Under the pieces are notes generated by a model. The model did not search any database. It worked only from the letters and a program-made list of their open reading frames with translations, and was not told the DNA's origin. A stretch of 64,000 nt of DNA, taken from positions 1-64,000 of the forward strand of contig CAYSLU010000002.1 in the NCBI GenBank assembly GCA_964431965.1, read 5' to 3'. Of the stretch, positions 9,975-18,227 are shown in pieces; the stretch's first letter is position 1; every line of letters starts with the position of its first letter. The translations under genes and the position numbers were made by a program. This DNA is from CAYSLU01 sp964431965 (GTDB taxonomy: Bacteria; Verrucomicrobiota; Kiritimatiellia; CAIKKV01; CAYSLU01).

Positions 9975-11408
9975 ATGAAACAGAACGCAGTGAAGCTGGG
10001 ACTGTGCCCGATCGGCAAGTTCGTGTTCAGCCACGAGGACGCGTTGCGCTACAAGGCGCGGATCGAGCAGAAGCTCCGGGAGTGGAAGATCCCGTTCGTC
10101 GGCATCGACTCCGTGGTGAAGGACGGGATCATCCGCGGGCTCTCGGATGTGGAGCCGGCGGTTCGGCACCTGAAGGCGAAAGGAGCGGACGGGGTGTTCC
10201 TGCCTCACTGCAATTTCGGCACGGAGCACGCCACGGGTCTGATTGCGCGTGACCTCGGCCTGCCGACGCTCCTGTGGGGCCCCCGCGACGAGGCGCCGCT
10301 GCCGGATGGCACGCGGCTCCGGGACAGCCTGTGCGGCATCCTCGCCTCCAGCAAGGTGCTGCACAAGCTGCGGGTGCCCTTCACCTACATCGAGAACTGC
10401 CGGATGGACGATGCGCCGCTCGAGGCCGGCGTGCGCAACTTCCGGCGCGTGATGTCGGTGGTGAAGGGCTTCCGCAAGATGCGGATCGGCCAGCTCGGAC
10501 AGCGCATCGACTTCTTCTGGACCACCATCGTGAACGAGAGCGAGCTGCTCGAGCGCTTCGGCGTCGAGGTGCTGCCGCTCGACCTGGTCGAGGTGATCGC
10601 TGCGACGAAGGCGCGCGCCCGGAAGGACCGCGCCCGGTACCGCCGCGAAGTGCGCGAGCTGCGGCGGCGCGTGGCTGTCGAGGGGTTTCCCTCCGAGGAG
10701 CCGCTCTACAACGTCCTGGCGCTGCGCGACGAGATGCTGGACCTGGCGCAGAAGCACGAGCTCAGCGGCTTCGCCGTTCAGTCGTTCATGTCCATCTGCA
10801 ACGAGCTCGGGGCGATGGTCGAGTTCACGACGGCCGAGGTGTCCGAAGCCGGCTATCCGGTGGCCTGCGAGACGGACGTCCACGGCGCGATCAGCATGAT
10901 CATGCTGCAGCGGGCGAGCCTGGATGCGGAGCCCACGTTCCTCGCGGACTTCACGATCCGCCACCCCGAGGACGACAACGGCATCCTCCTGTGGCACTGC
11001 GGGTTCCCTCTGGGGCTGCGCCGCGAGGGCGCGCCGGCCAGCCTCGGCACGCACTGGATCCTGCCGGGCATCCCCCCGGGGTCGTGCCACTGGGAGCTGC
11101 GCGAGGGCGACGTGACGGTGGCGCGGTTCGACGGCGACGGCGGCGACTACCGGCTGGCGCTCGGCGAGGGCCACACCATGGCGGGGCCCGCGACGCAGAA
11201 CGTCTACGTGTGGATGAAGGTGAACGACTGGCCGCGCTGGGAGCGCACGCTGGTCGAGGGGCCGTACATCCACCACACGGGCGCGGCCTACGGGCGGCAT
11301 GCGGCGGTGCTCGCCGAGGCCGCGCGCTACATTCCAGGCCTGCAGACCGAGCCGCTGGGCGACGAGCTCTCCAGCCTGAGGAAGCGCTTCTTTGAGGACG
11401 CCGGATGA
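9975..11408 (+). CDS. L-fucose/L-arabinose-isomerase-like protein (paralogue 1)
   Basis: A 477-residue protein of the fucose/arabinose isomerase superfamily, metal-dependent enzymes interconverting aldoses and ketoses. Two N-terminal Rossmann-like regions (residues about 1-170 and 170-330) are followed by the C-terminal domain. The segment VACETDVHGAIS near residue 300 matches the acidic metal site of the family and aligns with ACEVDVGNAIT in the second copy at 51459-52868. ATG 9975 follows GGGAG. The preceding 134-base gap holds no gene. Its stop overlaps the DUF1573 start (ATGA). Likely role: isomerisation step in the cassette with the kinase and cupin; the substrate is unknown. Confidence 0.82.
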   Translation: MKQNAVKLGLCPIGKFVFSHEDALRYKARIEQKLREWKIPFVGIDSVVKDGIIRGLSDVEPAVRHLKAKGADGVFLPHCNFGTEHATGLIARDLGLPTLLWGPRDEAPLPDGTRLRDSLCGILASSKVLHKLRVPFTYIENCRMDDAPLEAGVRNFRRVMSVVKGFRKMRIGQLGQRIDFFWTTIVNESELLERFGVEVLPLDLVEVIAATKARARKDRARYRREVRELRRRVAVEGFPSEEPLYNVLALRDEMLDLAQKHELSGFAVQSFMSICNELGAMVEFTTAEVSEAGYPVACETDVHGAISMIMLQRASLDAEPTFLADFTIRHPEDDNGILLWHCGFPLGLRREGAPASLGTHWILPGIPPGSCHWELREGDVTVARFDGDGGDYRLALGEGHTMAGPATQNVYVWMKVNDWPRWERTLVEGPYIHHTGAAYGRHAAVLAEAARYIPGLQTEPLGDELSSLRKRFFEDAG

Positions 11409-12094
11409 GGGGCGTGTGCCACGCGCTTGCCGCGGGGCTGACGGCCCTTCTGGCCCTGCGCGCGGCCGCCGGGCCGAGCGGGGCGCCGCGGCTGGCTTGC
11501 GACGAGCCGGTGTTCGACTTCGGCCAGGCGGAGTCCGGCAAGCGGATCGAGCACACGTTCGTGCTCCGGAATACGGGAGACGCGCCTCTTTCGATCGACC
11601 GCGTCCGCGCCGGCTGCAGCTGCACCAGCCATCGGCTCGAACGATCGCTGGTTCCGCCCGGCGGCAGAACGACGCTCGCGGTCGAGGTTTCGCTCAAGGG
11701 CCGGATCGGGGGCCAGCGCATCAGCCTCTACGTCCACAGCAACGACCCGGATCAGCCGTTCTTCAAGCTGCAGTGCAACGGGTTCGCCGGCCCGGAGGTC
11801 GATGTGTTCCCGGAGGAGATCGTGCTGGACATCGACCCGGCCGCCGGGCCGTCGGAGCGCATCGCCACCATCATGAACCGATCCGCTTCGCCCGTGAGCA
11901 TCACCGGCGTGCGGGTCTCCGGCGGTTCGTTCACGGCGCGGATTGAGACCAACGAGGTCTATCGCGAGTTCCGGGTGGTGGCGTGCCTGGACACCAATCG
12001 TCCGCCGCGCGCGTTCACCGGCGAGATCATGCTGGAGACCGATCATCCGCGTGTCCGGCACCTGTCCATTCCGGTGCAGGCGGTGCGGCCGTGA
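11405..12094 (+). CDS. DUF1573 secreted protein
   Basis: A 229-residue exported protein with an N-terminal signal sequence (cleavage probably after ALRAAAG) and a DUF1573 domain: EPVFDFGQAESGKRIEHTF, then LRNTGDAPLSIDRVRAGCSC. The domain is an Ig-like fold common in Bacteroidota and PVC bacteria. The paired cysteines in AGCSCTS are typical and suggest a thiol role. A second Ig-like half follows from about residue 125. It overlaps the preceding gene by ATGA and is followed, after a palindromic repeat, by a thioredoxin-CcdA-like membrane protein, a pairing that supports a link with periplasmic disulfide chemistry (inference). Confidence 0.85.
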   Translation: MRGVCHALAAGLTALLALRAAAGPSGAPRLACDEPVFDFGQAESGKRIEHTFVLRNTGDAPLSIDRVRAGCSCTSHRLERSLVPPGGRTTLAVEVSLKGRIGGQRISLYVHSNDPDQPFFKLQCNGFAGPEVDVFPEEIVLDIDPAAGPSERIATIMNRSASPVSITGVRVSGGSFTARIETNEVYREFRVVACLDTNRPPRAFTGEIMLETDHPRVRHLSIPVQAVRP

Positions 12095-12095
12095 G

Positions 12096-12194
12096 GGAGA
12101 CCCACCCCGCCCTGCGGGCACCCCTCCCAAGAGGGGATCGGTCCTGTCCGGTTCCCCCCCTTGGAGGGGTGACCGAAGGGCGGGGTGGGTTTCC
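12096..12194. repeat. Palindromic intergenic repeat, family 2
   Basis: Two 32-base arms (12096-12127 and 12163-12194) are inverted copies with 29 matches by hand count, beginning GGAGACCCACCCCGCCCT on the left and ending GGCGGGGTGGGTTTCC on the right. The loop itself has further symmetry (AAGAGGGG against CCCCCCCTT). It starts two bases after the DUF1573 stop and ends 37 bases before the next start. Sequences of this type are common small repeats in bacterial genomes; it can be read through as a spurious N-terminal extension of the next protein. Confidence 0.75.
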
Positions 12195-12231
12195 GTCCCT
12201 GGCGGGTGCACCATCACGCCCGCTCCTCGCC

Positions 12232-13392
12232 ATGCCTCTGGTTCTGGTATTGCTCATGCTGCCGGCCGTCGGTTGGGTGCGCGCCTCAGACGCGGACGCC
12301 CCCGCCGCGATCAGCCCCGTCGAGATCGAGTACTTCTTCGAGCCCGGCTGCTCGGACTGCGCGCGGGTGGACAGCGGGGCGAAGCTGCGACTGGAGGCCG
12401 AGTACGCCGGCCTGTATCGCCTGCAGGCCCGCGACATCGGGTTCGATACCAACTACGCGCGGCTGGCGGCGTACCTCGACCGGTTTCACTGCGAGGCCAA
12501 CGAGCACGTGTTCATGGTCGTCGCCGCGCGCGATCTCCTCGCGGGCCCGGCCGATATCGAGCGGCGTCTGCTCCCGCTGGTCGGCGTGCGCATCCAGGAG
12601 GCGCTTGCGCCGAGTCCGACCGGGATCGACCGGACGGGCGATCCGCCGCCGGAGCGATCAGCCATCCTCGAGCGGGCACGACAGTTCACGGCGCCCGGCG
12701 TGGCGGTCGCGGGGCTGATTGACGGCCTGAACCCGTGCGCGATTTCAACGCTGGTCTTCTTCATCAGCCTGCTGGGAGTCAGCCGCGTGAGCGGGCGGCG
12801 GCTGCTGGCGGCCGGCTGCGCCTTCTGCCTGGCCTCGTTCCTCACCTACTTTGCGATCGGCTTCGGGATGATGCGGGCCCTGCATCTGTTCCGGGGATTC
12901 GGGGCGCTCCAGGGGGGCATCGAGTGGACGATGGTGGCGGTCCTGCTGGTGTTTGCCGGGCTGTCGTTCCGCGACGCGGCGCGCTACGGCGCGAGCCGGA
13001 ACCCGAAGGACGTGACGCTTCAGCTCCCGTCGGCGATCAAGGACCGGATGCACGCGCTCATGCGCGAGCGGCTGACTGTCGGCCGGCTGTCGGCGTCGGC
13101 GTTCGGGATCGGGGCGGCCGTGACGGTGCTCGAGTCGGTGTGCACCGGCCAGGTATACGTGCCGACGCTGGTCTACGTCGTGCGCGGCGGGGCCGGCGTG
13201 GGGCGCGGGCTCGCCTACCTGCTGCTCTACAACCTCGCCTTCGTCGTGCCGCTGGCCGTCGTATTCGCGCTCACGTATCAGGGCCTCAAGCTCCAGAGCC
13301 TGATCGCCTGGAGCATGCGCAACGTCGTGATCAGCAAGATCCTTCTGGGCGTCTTCTTCCTTCTGATGGCCGCGCTGATCGTGTGGCTGTGA
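12232..13392 (+). CDS. Thioredoxin-like/CcdA-type membrane protein
   Basis: A 386-residue inner-membrane protein. After a signal sequence (residues 1-18) comes a short thioredoxin-like region with a redox-type CSDC motif near residue 41, then about six membrane helices. The membrane part carries GLNPCAIST and ESVCTGQ, the two cysteine-bearing helices characteristic of CcdA/DsbD electron carriers. Together this suggests transfer of reducing power across the membrane to periplasmic thiols, possibly for cytochrome c maturation, which would fit the nine-haem cytochrome 2 kb downstream (inference). The ATG at 12232 starts the signal peptide directly; the longer open frame upstream only translates the palindromic repeat. 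Confidence 0.82.
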   Translation: MPLVLVLLMLPAVGWVRASDADAPAAISPVEIEYFFEPGCSDCARVDSGAKLRLEAEYAGLYRLQARDIGFDTNYARLAAYLDRFHCEANEHVFMVVAARDLLAGPADIERRLLPLVGVRIQEALAPSPTGIDRTGDPPPERSAILERARQFTAPGVAVAGLIDGLNPCAISTLVFFISLLGVSRVSGRRLLAAGCAFCLASFLTYFAIGFGMMRALHLFRGFGALQGGIEWTMVAVLLVFAGLSFRDAARYGASRNPKDVTLQLPSAIKDRMHALMRERLTVGRLSASAFGIGAAVTVLESVCTGQVYVPTLVYVVRGGAGVGRGLAYLLLYNLAFVVPLAVVFALTYQGLKLQSLIAWSMRNVVISKILLGVFFLLMAALIVWL

Positions 13393-13521
13393 GTGTGATG
13401 AACTGGGCTGTCGTCGGGCCATGCGTCAGTGACATGCGGGTCGGAACGGCGGAGACCGTCTCCACAGGTAGCCCATGTTCGGGCAATCCCTACGCTCGGA
13501 TGTGGGTCGGGATTACATACC

Positions 13522-13549
13522 TTGACGTCGCAGTTTTGAGGAGTATGTT
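13522..13549 (+). promoter_or_regulatory. Promoter of the DUF4143 ATPase gene
   Basis: TTGACG, a 16-base spacer and TATGTT form a good sigma-70-type promoter 35 bases before the start codon, in a locally AT-richer gap (13393-13583). Confidence 0.55.
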
Positions 13550-13552
13550 CCG

Positions 13553-13582
13553 GAATAGTGCAACTATTCAGGAGTATACTCC
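13553..13582 (+). promoter_or_regulatory. Operator-like palindromes over the ribosome binding site
   Basis: GAATAGT (13553-13559) and ACTATTC (13563-13569) form a perfect stem with a 3-base loop, followed immediately by the perfect 12-base palindrome GGAGTATACTCC (13571-13582), which contains the ribosome binding site. A partial copy, GGAGTAT, overlaps the -10 element. The arrangement suggests self-repression or translational control. Confidence 0.5.
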
Positions 13583-13583
13583 G

Positions 13584-14744
13584 ATGAATCTGATCGGTCG
13601 CCGGTTGCGAATGGCTTTGCCCAAGGGGCAGTCGGCTTCCCTCTGGGGGCCGAGAAAGACAGGAAAGTCCACCTTCTTGCGTGAGCACTATCCCGACAGT
13701 CTGGTCTACGATTTCCTCGATACCGACTTGGTTCTGGAGTTCTCCAAGCGCCCGGCGCTTCTCCGCGAACGGCTCCTGGCCCAGAGCGCGGCGATCTTGA
13801 CCTATCCAGTGGTCCTGGACGAAGTTCAGAAGGTACCCTCGTTGCTGGACGAGGTCCACTGGCTCATTGAGAACCGTGGTCTGAGCTTCATTCTCTGCGG
13901 CTCCAGCGCACGGAAGATGAAACGGGGCCATGCCAATCTTCTCGGCGGACGGGCTTGGCGCTATGAGCTGTTTCCGCTGGTGTCTGCGGAACTCGCGGAG
14001 GTGGATCTGCTCCGCGTTCTGAACCGGGGGATGGTCCCGTCCCACTATCTCTCGGACGGCTACCGAAAGGCGCTTGACGCCTACGGACGGGACTACCTCA
14101 AGGAAGAGGTGTTTGCGCAAGGACTCACGCGGAACGTCCCGGCCTTCGCACGGTTCTTCGACGCCATGGGGTACTCGCATGGGGAACTCACGAACTACAC
14201 GAACGTCGCCCGCGAGTGCGGGGTGGATGCCAAGACCGTGAAGGAGTACTACCAGATTCTGATCGACACCCTGCTGGGCCGCCGGGTGGAGCCGTTCAGC
14301 CGGCGTCAGGGCCGGGACGTCATCACGCACGCGTCGAAGTTCTATCTCTTTGACGTCGGCTTAGCCGGGGCCATCACGAAACGGAGTATCGTCGAGGATC
14401 GGGGTGATGCCTTCGGCCGGGCGCTCGAGCACTTCATCCTGATGGAGTTGGCCGCCCACGCTTCGTACAGCGAACTCGGCTACGAGATCAATTTTTGGCG
14501 AACCCGGCAGGGCGCGGAGGTGGACTTCGTCCTGGGCGGCGGCCAGGTGGCCATCGAAGTCAAGGGCGCCCGGCACATCGAGAACCGCGATTGCCGCTCG
14601 CTCCACGCGTTCGCGGCCGAGCACAAGCCCAAGCAGGCGATTCTCGTCTGCTGCGAGCGCGAGGAACGCGTCGTGGGCTCGGTGCGGGTTACTCCCTGGG
14701 CGACCTTCCTCAAACAACTCTGGGGCGGCGAGGTGATTGCGTGA
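13584..14744 (+). CDS. DUF4143 AAA-type ATPase
   Basis: A 386-residue protein of the widespread archaeal/bacterial ATPase group that carries a C-terminal DUF4143 nuclease-like domain. Visible motifs are the Walker A LWGPRKTGKST (residues about 21-31), the Walker B YPVVLDEVQK, the sensor segment FILCGSSARK, and in DUF4143 the acid/lysine set FWRTRQGAEVDFVLGGG...AIEVKG, reminiscent of PD-(D/E)xK nucleases. The cellular role of this family is not settled. Its isolated position, own promoter/operator and a MITE just downstream suggest acquisition by transfer. ATG 13584 is chosen because AGGAG is well placed; an upstream ATG at 13545 overlaps the -10. Confidence 0.88.
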   Translation: MNLIGRRLRMALPKGQSASLWGPRKTGKSTFLREHYPDSLVYDFLDTDLVLEFSKRPALLRERLLAQSAAILTYPVVLDEVQKVPSLLDEVHWLIENRGLSFILCGSSARKMKRGHANLLGGRAWRYELFPLVSAELAEVDLLRVLNRGMVPSHYLSDGYRKALDAYGRDYLKEEVFAQGLTRNVPAFARFFDAMGYSHGELTNYTNVARECGVDAKTVKEYYQILIDTLLGRRVEPFSRRQGRDVITHASKFYLFDVGLAGAITKRSIVEDRGDAFGRALEHFILMELAAHASYSELGYEINFWRTRQGAEVDFVLGGGQVAIEVKGARHIENRDCRSLHAFAAEHKPKQAILVCCEREERVVGSVRVTPWATFLKQLWGGEVIA

Positions 14745-14836
14745 GCACAGCAACAGTTCAGGCCGCTGACTGGTGCTGAGTCTCCGCCTGCTGGCATTCG
14801 GTAGAACGCTCAACACCGCCACGTTGCGGTCGATTG

Positions 14837-15035
14837 GGCAGGGCAGACGCACCTAATCCCGGTTCGGCAGATGATGGCCGCAAAGACGCGCAAGAAGCGC
14901 AAGACAGATAGGTTCCGGAGGCTTCGGTCGGGACCAAGCAAGTGAAGCAAGAGCGATCCGCAAACAATTCGCCTCTTGCGCCTTCTGTGTCTTTGCGGCT
15001 GCTCTGCTCTCTCTCGGATTAGATGCGTCTGCCCT
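14837..15035. mobile_element. MITE-like element with terminal inverted repeats and 9-bp direct repeats
   Basis: Terminal inverted repeats at 14839-14859 and 15016-15036 match at 20 of 21 bases (left arm begins CAGGGCAGACGCA). The 9-base sequence GGTCGATTG occurs just outside both ends (14828-14836 and 15036-15044), as expected of a target-site duplication. Inside, a second inverted pair (GGCCGCAAAGAC... against ...GTCTTTGCGGC) forms a subterminal palindrome. There is no open frame long enough for a transposase, so it is non-autonomous. It fills most of the 371-base gap between the DUF4143 gene and hisI; nothing else is seen there. Confidence 0.75.
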
Positions 15036-15115
15036 GGTCGATTGAACTTGCAGGCGGGCGGCAACTCCCGCATTGTCGGACTCGGTCGCAAGAGGAGTTG
15101 TGGAAGGAGCTGCGA

Positions 15116-15523
15116 ATGAATCCGCTCGAAGAAGGCAGTGAACTGAAGGTTGATTTCAACAAGCTTGCCAAGGTGGGGGCCTGCCCGGGCGTGATTCCGG
15201 TGGCCGTGCAGCATGCGGACACGAACGAGGTGATCCTGCTCGCCTACACGAACGAGCTGGCGTTCCGGAAGTCGATCGAGACGCGGACGCTGGTTCTGTG
15301 GAGCACGTCGCGCAACGAGCTGTGGGAGAAGGGCAAGACCTCCGGCGAGACGTTCGAGCTGCTCGAGGCGTACGTCAACTGCGAGCAGAATTCGCTGCTC
15401 TACAAGGTGCGCCCCCGGCGGGGTGGGATCTGTCACACGAAGAACAAGTCCGGTCAGCCGCGCAACTGCTATTACCGGAGGATCGATCCGGCCACGATGC
15501 GGCTGATGCACGTCGACCCGTGA
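15116..15523 (+). CDS. hisI: Phosphoribosyl-AMP cyclohydrolase, atypical
   Basis: HisI opens the adenine ring of phosphoribosyl-AMP, the third step of histidine synthesis. The 135-residue protein keeps LVLWSTSRNELWEKGKTSG and the three zinc cysteines (Cys89, Cys106 in GICHT, Cys118). The usual DCDxD magnesium motif is replaced by NCEQN (residues 88-92), and four to five extra residues separate the last two cysteines. It may therefore be a divergent enzyme with altered metal use or a paralogue with another role. ATG 15116 follows AAGGAG at seven bases. No other his gene is in the window. It follows directly on the MITE, whose insertion could have changed its regulation. Confidence 0.82.
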   Translation: MNPLEEGSELKVDFNKLAKVGACPGVIPVAVQHADTNEVILLAYTNELAFRKSIETRTLVLWSTSRNELWEKGKTSGETFELLEAYVNCEQNSLLYKVRPRRGGICHTKNKSGQPRNCYYRRIDPATMRLMHVDP

Positions 15524-15605
15524 CGCGGCCGCATCGCGCAGGCGGGCGCTGCGTCCGATGGTGTATGCGGGATCCGCGATCCGGCTCTGGCCGGAGGAGG
15601 TGGTC

Positions 15606-18224
15606 ATGCGCTCGGCACGTCACGAATGGCTCCGGCTATGCGGCTTGCTCTCCGTGTTGCTGGCGGGATCGCTGGCCGCCCAGACCACGAACTGGTCCGT
15701 GGTGGGCTGGAACAACCTCGGCATGCACTGCATGGACAGCGACTTCGCGGTGTTCGCCATCCTTCCGCCCTACAACACCATCCACGCGCAGGTCATCGCG
15801 GCCACGAACGGACACGCGCGCCTGGTGACCGATGCGCCCGGGATCTCGGTCACGTATCAGGCGGCGGTCGACCCGGACGGTTCGATCAACCGGTCATCGG
15901 TCGGCAAGGGCAACTTCTGGGCGCATTCGGCTGCCCTGTTCGGGGTTTCGCTGCCGGTCGATATGGGGCTCCCGGTGCCGGGACCGTCTTTCGCGATGCC
16001 CGGCCCGGCCAACGCGCCGCAGAGCATGATGCTCGAGTCCAATGCCCAGTGGTACGCCGCCTATGGGGTGCCCATCACGCCGTATGACGACACCCAGCGG
16101 CGGAATGCGTACCCGCTCATGCGGCTCCTGGTCCGGCGCGGGGCGGCGGCGGTGGCGACCAACGACATCGTGCTGCCGGTGTCCGACGAGATGGACTGCC
16201 GGACGTGTCACATGTCCGGAGGGGGAACGGTGACTCCAGCCGCCGGCTGGGTGTGGGATCCGAACCCCGACCGCGACTACCGGCTCAACATCCTTCGGCT
16301 TCACGATGAGCGCCAGGGGACCGGGGCGACGTACCGGGCCGCGCTGGCGATGAACGGCTTCCTTCCGGACGGACTGCTCGCGACCGTGCTCCGGCAGAGC
16401 ACGGCGATCCTGTGCGCGAGATGCCATGCGTCAGAGGCGCTTCCCGGAAGCGGCATCCCCGGCATACCGCCGCTCACGGCGGCTGTTCACGGATACCACG
16501 CCACCGCGAAGGATCCCGTAACCGGATCGACGCTGAATGACGAAGGCAACCGGTCGGCCTGCTATCGCTGTCATCCGGGAGCCGTGACCCGTTGCCTCCG
16601 CGGCGCCATGGGGCGCGCCGTTGCGGCGGACGGAACCCTGGCGATGCAGTGCCAGAGCTGCCATGGGCGGATGAGCGACGTCGGAGCCCCGGGCCGGACG
16701 GGCTGGCTCGACGAGCCGACCTGCCAGTCGTGCCACACGGGCGTTGCGACCCACAACAACGGGCAGATCCGCTACCTGTCGGTCTATGCCTCCAACGGCA
16801 TCCGCCGCGTCGCCGTCGACAGCACCTTCGCCACCAGCTCGAACGCGCCCGCCCCGGGGCTGTCGCTCTACCGCTTCTCGCGCGGTCATGGGGGCCTCTA
16901 TTGCGAGGCGTGCCACGGCTCGACCCACGCGGAGTTTCCGTCCTCGTACCGGAACGACAACCTCTACAGCCAGCGGCATCAAGGGCACGTCGGTATGCTG
17001 GCCGAGTGCGCCTCCTGCCACGGCCGGTCGCCGGACACCGTGGCGGGGGGACCACACGGCATGCATCCGATTGGGCTGTCCTGGGTTGGTGCGCATCCGG
17101 GTGTGGTCGAGAGCAACGGCTGGACTCGCTGCAAGGACTGTCACGGCTCTGATGGCAAGGGCACCGTGCTGTCCCGGGGGCTCGGAGATCGCACCCTGAC
17201 GGCATCGCTCGACGGCGGTAGCGTCACCGTGCGCGTCTGGCGGGGATACCAGATCGGGTGTTACACATGCCACGGCGGGCCGCGTAGCGAACAGGTGACT
17301 GCCAACCAGGCGCCGGTCGTCCAGGGACTCACGGCGTCAACGGCGGTCGATGTGCCGCTGGCGCTGGGGCTCTCGGTCAGCGATCCGGACGGGCCGTTGG
17401 CCGTTGCGCTTCGGATCGTCAGTCAGCCGGACCACGGGACCGTCGCCCTCGTCGGAACGAATGCGACGTACGCGCCGTTCACTGGCTTTGCGGGAACGGA
17501 TACCTTCACGTTTGCCGCGTGGGATGGCGAGCGGGACTCGAATCTTGCGACGGGACGGCTGGCCGTGGCCGGCGGTCCCTGCGTGGCGGATGTCGCGCCG
17601 CTGGCGTTCTCGTTCGATGAGCGGGGCGGGGTGGCGGCGGCGGGGGTCACCGAGGGGCCGGGCTGCACGTGGGTCGCGGCGTCAGACCACCGCTGGGTGA
17701 GCGTGATCTCCGGCGTCGACGGCATCGGGACGGGCATCGTGTGGTTTGCGGTTGAGCCGAACACGAGCCCGGCCTCGCGGGCCGGCACGCTGACGGTTGC
17801 GGGGCATCCGGCGCCGGTCACCCAGGCCGGCATGCCGGCGGACTCCAACGGAGACGGCCTGCCCGATTCATGGCAGGCGGCCTTCTTCGGGTCGGCTGCG
17901 TCCAGCAATTCCGCTCCGGCGGCCGATCCGGATGGGGATGGGGTCCCCAACGTGCTCGAGTACGCCGCGGGAACCGTGCCGACAAGCTCGAACAGCGTGC
18001 TGGCCGTGACGGGCATCGATTGGATCGGGGTGTCAACGGCCCGAGTCGATTTCGCCACCTCCAGCAATCGGCTGTGCCAGCTCGAGACGACCGATAGCCT
18101 GGTCTCCGGCTACTGGGTGGGGTTCGGTGCCGCCCTGACCGGCGATGGGGGCGTCTGGGTGGCTTACGACGCGGCGGTTTCGAACCGGATCCAGCGCTTC
18201 TATCGGGTTCGGGCGTATCCGTAA
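15606..18224 (+). CDS. Nine-haem exported cytochrome c with Ig-like and BACON domains
   Basis: An 872-residue exported protein: signal peptide ending near AGSLAAQ (about residue 25); an N-terminal domain with WNNLGMHCMDSDF; nine CxxCH haem sites between about residues 198 and 555 (CRTCH, CARCH, CYRCH, CQSCH twice, CEACH, CASCH, CKDCH, CYTCH); a cadherin/Ig-like region (about 570-650, DPDGPLAVALRI); a BACON-like domain (about 660-735); calcium-binding-type repeats DSNGDGLPDSW and DPDGDGVPN; and a C-terminal beta domain. It likely carries electrons outside the inner membrane, possibly at the cell surface. ATG 15606 follows AGGAGG. It converges on the DUF457 gene with only three bases between stops. 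Confidence 0.88.
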   Translation: MRSARHEWLRLCGLLSVLLAGSLAAQTTNWSVVGWNNLGMHCMDSDFAVFAILPPYNTIHAQVIAATNGHARLVTDAPGISVTYQAAVDPDGSINRSSVGKGNFWAHSAALFGVSLPVDMGLPVPGPSFAMPGPANAPQSMMLESNAQWYAAYGVPITPYDDTQRRNAYPLMRLLVRRGAAAVATNDIVLPVSDEMDCRTCHMSGGGTVTPAAGWVWDPNPDRDYRLNILRLHDERQGTGATYRAALAMNGFLPDGLLATVLRQSTAILCARCHASEALPGSGIPGIPPLTAAVHGYHATAKDPVTGSTLNDEGNRSACYRCHPGAVTRCLRGAMGRAVAADGTLAMQCQSCHGRMSDVGAPGRTGWLDEPTCQSCHTGVATHNNGQIRYLSVYASNGIRRVAVDSTFATSSNAPAPGLSLYRFSRGHGGLYCEACHGSTHAEFPSSYRNDNLYSQRHQGHVGMLAECASCHGRSPDTVAGGPHGMHPIGLSWVGAHPGVVESNGWTRCKDCHGSDGKGTVLSRGLGDRTLTASLDGGSVTVRVWRGYQIGCYTCHGGPRSEQVTANQAPVVQGLTASTAVDVPLALGLSVSDPDGPLAVALRIVSQPDHGTVALVGTNATYAPFTGFAGTDTFTFAAWDGERDSNLATGRLAVAGGPCVADVAPLAFSFDERGGVAAAGVTEGPGCTWVAASDHRWVSVISGVDGIGTGIVWFAVEPNTSPASRAGTLTVAGHPAPVTQAGMPADSNGDGLPDSWQAAFFGSAASSNSAPAADPDGDGVPNVLEYAAGTVPTSSNSVLAVTGIDWIGVSTARVDFATSSNRLCQLETTDSLVSGYWVGFGAALTGDGGVWVAYDAAVSNRIQRFYRVRAYP

Positions 18225-18227
18225 GGT

